Positions 61,250 to 64,000 of a stretch of 64,000 nucleotides of DNA are shown piece after piece; position 1 is the stretch's first letter; the number at the start of each line of letters is the position of its first letter. Location of the stretch: the NCBI RefSeq assembly GCF_023652955.1, contig NZ_JAKLOY010000003.1, positions 62,001-126,000 of the forward strand. The letters are read 5' to 3'. Below the pieces are notes generated by a model. The model was given only the letters and a program-made list of their open reading frames with translations, made no database searches and was not told where the DNA came from. Origin of the DNA: Geomonas sp. Red32. GTDB lineage: Bacteria > Desulfobacterota > Desulfuromonadia > Geobacterales > Geobacteraceae. A program made the position numbers and the translations under genes.

Positions 61250-63856
61250 TCAGGCCACCTTCAACACGGGGCAACCGGAGATCTGCTTGGTGCGGTGCTC
61301 GGGGGTGCCGATGTCCAGCGGCTCCATCATCAACCCGATCTGTTCGAAGAATTCGCTGGCTCCGGAAATGGTGCCGGAAAGCGACTGCTCGTCGGCCGGC
61401 TGGTGTTCGGGCGCGTAGATCCCGATAGTCCCGGTCTGCAGGCCGACGATGAGGGCGTATACCCTGGGCCCGCTATCCCGTTTCACGCAACAGATATAGC
61501 CGTCGCAACGCTCGGGCCCTTTGCCGTCGGGAGCGATCTGGGTGACGTTGAAGGATTTGTAGAGCACCATGAGGTCGCCGGGGGTGGCCAACTCGATGTC
61601 ATGCATTTCCTTTTGCAGCAGGAAGAGTCCAGGGCCTTCCTCCTCGTCGTTGGAGAACGAGGGGAACGAGTCGAAACCGAAGCCGGTCGCCGGCGAGGCG
61701 GAGAGGAGCGTGGAGGCGGCGACGGTTTCCGGCCAGCCGCTGTAGATGGAATCCTGCTGCGGTTCCGGTGTCTTCCGCTTTGCCACCGTCTGCTCGGGCT
61801 CCTTGACCTCCGGCTCGGCGGGGGGCGGTTGGGGCTGAGCGGCCTTGGGAGACTCTGCACCGGCAGGTGCGGCAGCTGCCGCGAGCTTGCCGGGGCCGGT
61901 GGCCGCCTCCGCGGCGGGGGATACTTCTTCCGGGAACTGACCGGTAACCGGCTGGACGGCTTCCGGCTCGCTGCTTGTACTGCTTGTACTGCCCGCAAGC
62001 TCCAGCTCGTCGAATGGTGGGAACTCGATTTCGGCTAGTTCGGCCGGGACCGTCGGCTGCGGGGATGGGGCGGAATCGGCGATGGCGGCAGGTTCAGGCT
62101 GGTCCACGGGAAGCGGCACCGGCACATCCTTTTTCGCCTGCTTGATAGCAGGGGCGGCCGGACCCTCCGGTTCCGCCTCATGCAGGGGAAGGGGCGCCTC
62201 ATGTTTCTGGACGGGCGCCGGCTCGTCCGGTTCCACTTTCCCGGCAGGAACGACCACCGCGTCCAGCCGCGCGAGCAGGTTTTCAACCTGGGCGGTCTGC
62301 TCGTTCTCGCGTTTGGCGAGGGCCTCGCGCTCCTCGCGCAGGGAGGCCAGCTCGCTACGGAGCGCATCCAGCTCTCCATTCTGCGAGGCGACCTTCTTCT
62401 CGAGTTTCTCGACCCGCTGCTCGCTGGCGGTCTTTTCGGCGGTGACCGCCTTGAGCTTGGCGCGGGCCGCTTCCAGCTTGTTGCCGGCGTTCTCCTTCTC
62501 CTGCCCGACCAGCAGCTCACGCTCCGCGACAACCGCCGCCAGTTCGGCGCGCAACGTTTCGATCTCGGTCTCCCTGGAGGTGGCACCTTCGTTTACTTCC
62601 TGGAGCCTTGAATCGAGCTCCTGGACCCGCGACTCGAGCTCCCGGACCCGTGACCGCCCGGTTTCCAGCTCGCCGGAAACCGATTCCACCTTGTCCCTCG
62701 TCTCGTGGAGCTCGCTCTCGGTGCGCTCTACCACCTGGCTCAACTCCTCGGTCCGTTGAGACAGGGCATCGCGCTCGGCGGCTAGCTTGGACGATTCCTG
62801 TTCCGCGGCGGCGAGCTTCCCGGCGAGGGCGGCCGTTTCTTCTTTCAGTCCGTTGCTCTCTGCCTGTGCCGCCTCACGGTCACCCTGCAACACCTCGCGC
62901 TGCGCCAATAGCGCCTCACGCTCAGCCAGTAGCGCCTCGCGCTCAGTCTGTGCCGCCTCACGCTCTGCCTGCACCGCCTCCCGTTCAGCCAGTACCGCCT
63001 CGTGCTCCGCCTTCAAGGCCGCTTGCTGCTGGCGCACCTCGTCGAGCTCCCGGGCGAGCCGGGACGCTTCCTCCCGTGCGGCGGCCAGCTCGCGGGATGC
63101 CGTATCGAGCTTCCCGGTGGCATCGGCGGCCTCGTCCAGCTGGGAGGCGAGCTGTTCGTTTTCACTTTGCAGGGTCCTTACCTTGGCGGAGGCGCCGAGG
63201 TGATTGGCGGAGAGCTCCTGCATCCTGAGAAGGAGATCGTCCCGCTCGCTCCGCATGGCGTCGAGTTCCTTCCCGATCTTGACCAGGACCTCGGCGATGG
63301 CCACCTGGTTCGCCTGCTCCCGGGAGAGGTCCGGCAGCGGGCTCAACTTGGCGGCTTTTGCGGCCGAGGCCGCCACGGCGGCTTGGGCTACGGCGGCGAC
63401 CGGCGGGACGGGGTGCCCGGGATCTGCGGACCCCGCGGAGGGGGACAGGGCGGAGGCCTTGGTCAGGACCCGCTCCGGCTTGCTGCCGGGAAGATTGAAA
63501 ATCTTGTAGTTGCGGACCACCACGGCCTTCATCGCCGGGCTGTAGTTGAGATTGACCCGTTCCGGCGCAAACCCCATCGACTGCGCGAATCCCAGCGCCT
63601 CCTGCAAAGAGCCCTGGTAGTCGTTCTCGCTGTCCGCACACTCCGAATCGGTATAGACGAAGTTGCGTCCCCGTTCGCCGGCCAAGGCGACGTAGACCTG
63701 TACGTTGGTGTTCTTTTTGACGGCGCAGATGTAGGCGACCCGCGGCTCGGGACGCGAGCCGTTGAGGTTGATGGGGAGAGGTTCGGATTGGTAGAGGTCG
63801 AGGACTTCGGATTCCGAAGTCTCGATGCTGGCGATCGAAGAGTCCAAGGCTAACAT
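61250..63856 (-). CDS. Long coiled-coil protein with related domains at both ends
   Basis: An 868-aa protein of unknown function with no signal peptide or membrane helix. Residues ~30-125 form a compact domain containing VAYICAVKKNTNVQVYVALAG; residues ~765-868 form a second domain containing CDGYICCVKRDSGPRVYAL. The shared YIC-x-VK-x(5,6)-V-x-AL pattern suggests duplication. Between them are an Ala-rich linker, a coiled coil (~190-540) with repeated heptads of AEREAVQ type, and a Pro/Glu-rich stretch (~540-730). GGAGG lies four bases before the ATG. Upstream is a cyclic-AMP-GMP riboswitch. Confidence 0.8.
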   Translation of the reverse strand: MLALDSSIASIETSESEVLDLYQSEPLPINLNGSRPEPRVAYICAVKKNTNVQVYVALAGERGRNFVYTDSECADSENDYQGSLQEALGFAQSMGFAPERVNLNYSPAMKAVVVRNYKIFNLPGSKPERVLTKASALSPSAGSADPGHPVPPVAAVAQAAVAASAAKAAKLSPLPDLSREQANQVAIAEVLVKIGKELDAMRSERDDLLLRMQELSANHLGASAKVRTLQSENEQLASQLDEAADATGKLDTASRELAAAREEASRLARELDEVRQQQAALKAEHEAVLAEREAVQAEREAAQTEREALLAEREALLAQREVLQGDREAAQAESNGLKEETAALAGKLAAAEQESSKLAAERDALSQRTEELSQVVERTESELHETRDKVESVSGELETGRSRVRELESRVQELDSRLQEVNEGATSRETEIETLRAELAAVVAERELLVGQEKENAGNKLEAARAKLKAVTAEKTASEQRVEKLEKKVASQNGELDALRSELASLREEREALAKRENEQTAQVENLLARLDAVVVPAGKVEPDEPAPVQKHEAPLPLHEAEPEGPAAPAIKQAKKDVPVPLPVDQPEPAAIADSAPSPQPTVPAELAEIEFPPFDELELAGSTSSTSSEPEAVQPVTGQFPEEVSPAAEAATGPGKLAAAAAPAGAESPKAAQPQPPPAEPEVKEPEQTVAKRKTPEPQQDSIYSGWPETVAASTLLSASPATGFGFDSFPSFSNDEEEGPGLFLLQKEMHDIELATPGDLMVLYKSFNVTQIAPDGKGPERCDGYICCVKRDSGPRVYALIVGLQTGTIGIYAPEHQPADEQSLSGTISGASEFFEQIGLMMEPLDIGTPEHRTKQISGCPVLKVA

Positions 63857-63907
63857 AACGCCTCCGCAGTTATCAAAATAGCTGGAGAAGGCTTCGGCTC
63901 AGGACAC

Positions 63908-63944
63908 AAAAAACGGGTTGCCGAAGTGATATTTCGGCAACCCG
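63908..63944 (-). terminator. Riboswitch-linked intrinsic terminator
   Basis: On the minus strand CGGGTTGCCGAA (63933-63944) pairs with TTCGGCAACCCG (63914-63925), followed by six T. The 5' arm is the 3' closing strand of the GEMM aptamer, so ligand-bound aptamer and terminator exclude each other. Confidence 0.95.
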
Positions 63945-64000
63945 GCTGTCTTACGAGAGACCCAATGGGCTTTCCGCCCCATCCTCGCGGATGGTTTAGT
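63927..64000 (-). promoter_or_regulatory. GEMM-I riboswitch, cyclic-AMP-GMP (3',3'-cGAMP) subtype, 5' end cut by window
   Basis: Minus-strand RNA reads ACTAAACC, an ATCC-GCGA-GGAT hairpin with GNRA tetraloop, GGGGCGGAAAGCCC, GGGTCT...AGAC, then AGCCGGGTTGCCGAAAT. This is the GEMM-I fold. The ACTAAACC start places A at the position that is G20 in the Vibrio Vc2 c-di-GMP switch, the change linked to cyclic-AMP-GMP binding in Geobacter switches. The 5' closing strand lies beyond base 64000. Confidence 0.9.

Overview
The window looks like a chromosomal segment of a GC-rich member of the Geobacteraceae (Geobacter, Geomonas or Citrifermentans type). The evidence is a nine-haem c-type cytochrome of the hydroxylamine-oxidoreductase-like class, a two-centre desulfoferrodoxin, many hybrid histidine kinases, an archaeal-type S-adenosylmethionine synthetase, the pheA-tyrA-aroA-cmk-ispH-rpsA-ihfB block, and a GEMM-I riboswitch of the cyclic-AMP-GMP subtype known mainly from Geobacter and relatives. 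No database search was possible; family names rest on motifs read from the translations.

Layout. 0-21.6 kb is ordinary core genome: the 3' end of ppc, a PfkB kinase, ruvCA and yebC, a quinone oxidoreductase-like gene, an ABC-F ATPase with an attenuator-like leader, metF, a chemoreceptor, a BaeSR-like two-component pair with a collagen-like insert in its sensor, an RhlE-type helicase, desulfoferrodoxin, an aminotransferase, an NtrC-type regulator and fxsA. About 21.7-27.6 kb is an AT-richer accessory island. A good sigma-70-type promoter precedes seven co-oriented genes, mostly small membrane proteins of unknown function. Palindromic GGGGACG-ended repeats, an RluA-type pseudouridine synthase and a BrnT/BrnA toxin-antitoxin pair follow.

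27.7-48.7 kb returns to core-like genes: archaeal-type MAT, a CheX-like protein, a CorC/HlyC-type membrane protein, HtpX behind a yybP-ykoY (manganese) riboswitch, an ANTAR regulator divergent from a hybrid-kinase/response-regulator/Nudix operon, an HDOD protein, RdgC, a lipoprotein plus nonahaem cytochrome pair, and a MacAB-like efflux operon whose second permease is set apart by a repeat cluster. 48.75-49.2 kb is a 20-bp minisatellite of about 22 units that leaves all six frames open. 49.4-56.6 kb holds aromatic amino-acid biosynthesis, cmk, ispH, rpsA, ihfB and tRNA-Leu(UAA). The end holds another hybrid kinase, panE and an 868-aa coiled-coil protein of unknown function under the cyclic-AMP-GMP riboswitch.

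The most interesting signals are regulatory. Two riboswitches, each with a terminator platform, control unusual targets (HtpX and the coiled-coil protein). An ABC-F gene has mutually exclusive leader hairpins. The cassette-like array of small membrane proteins is the best candidate for an undescribed locus.
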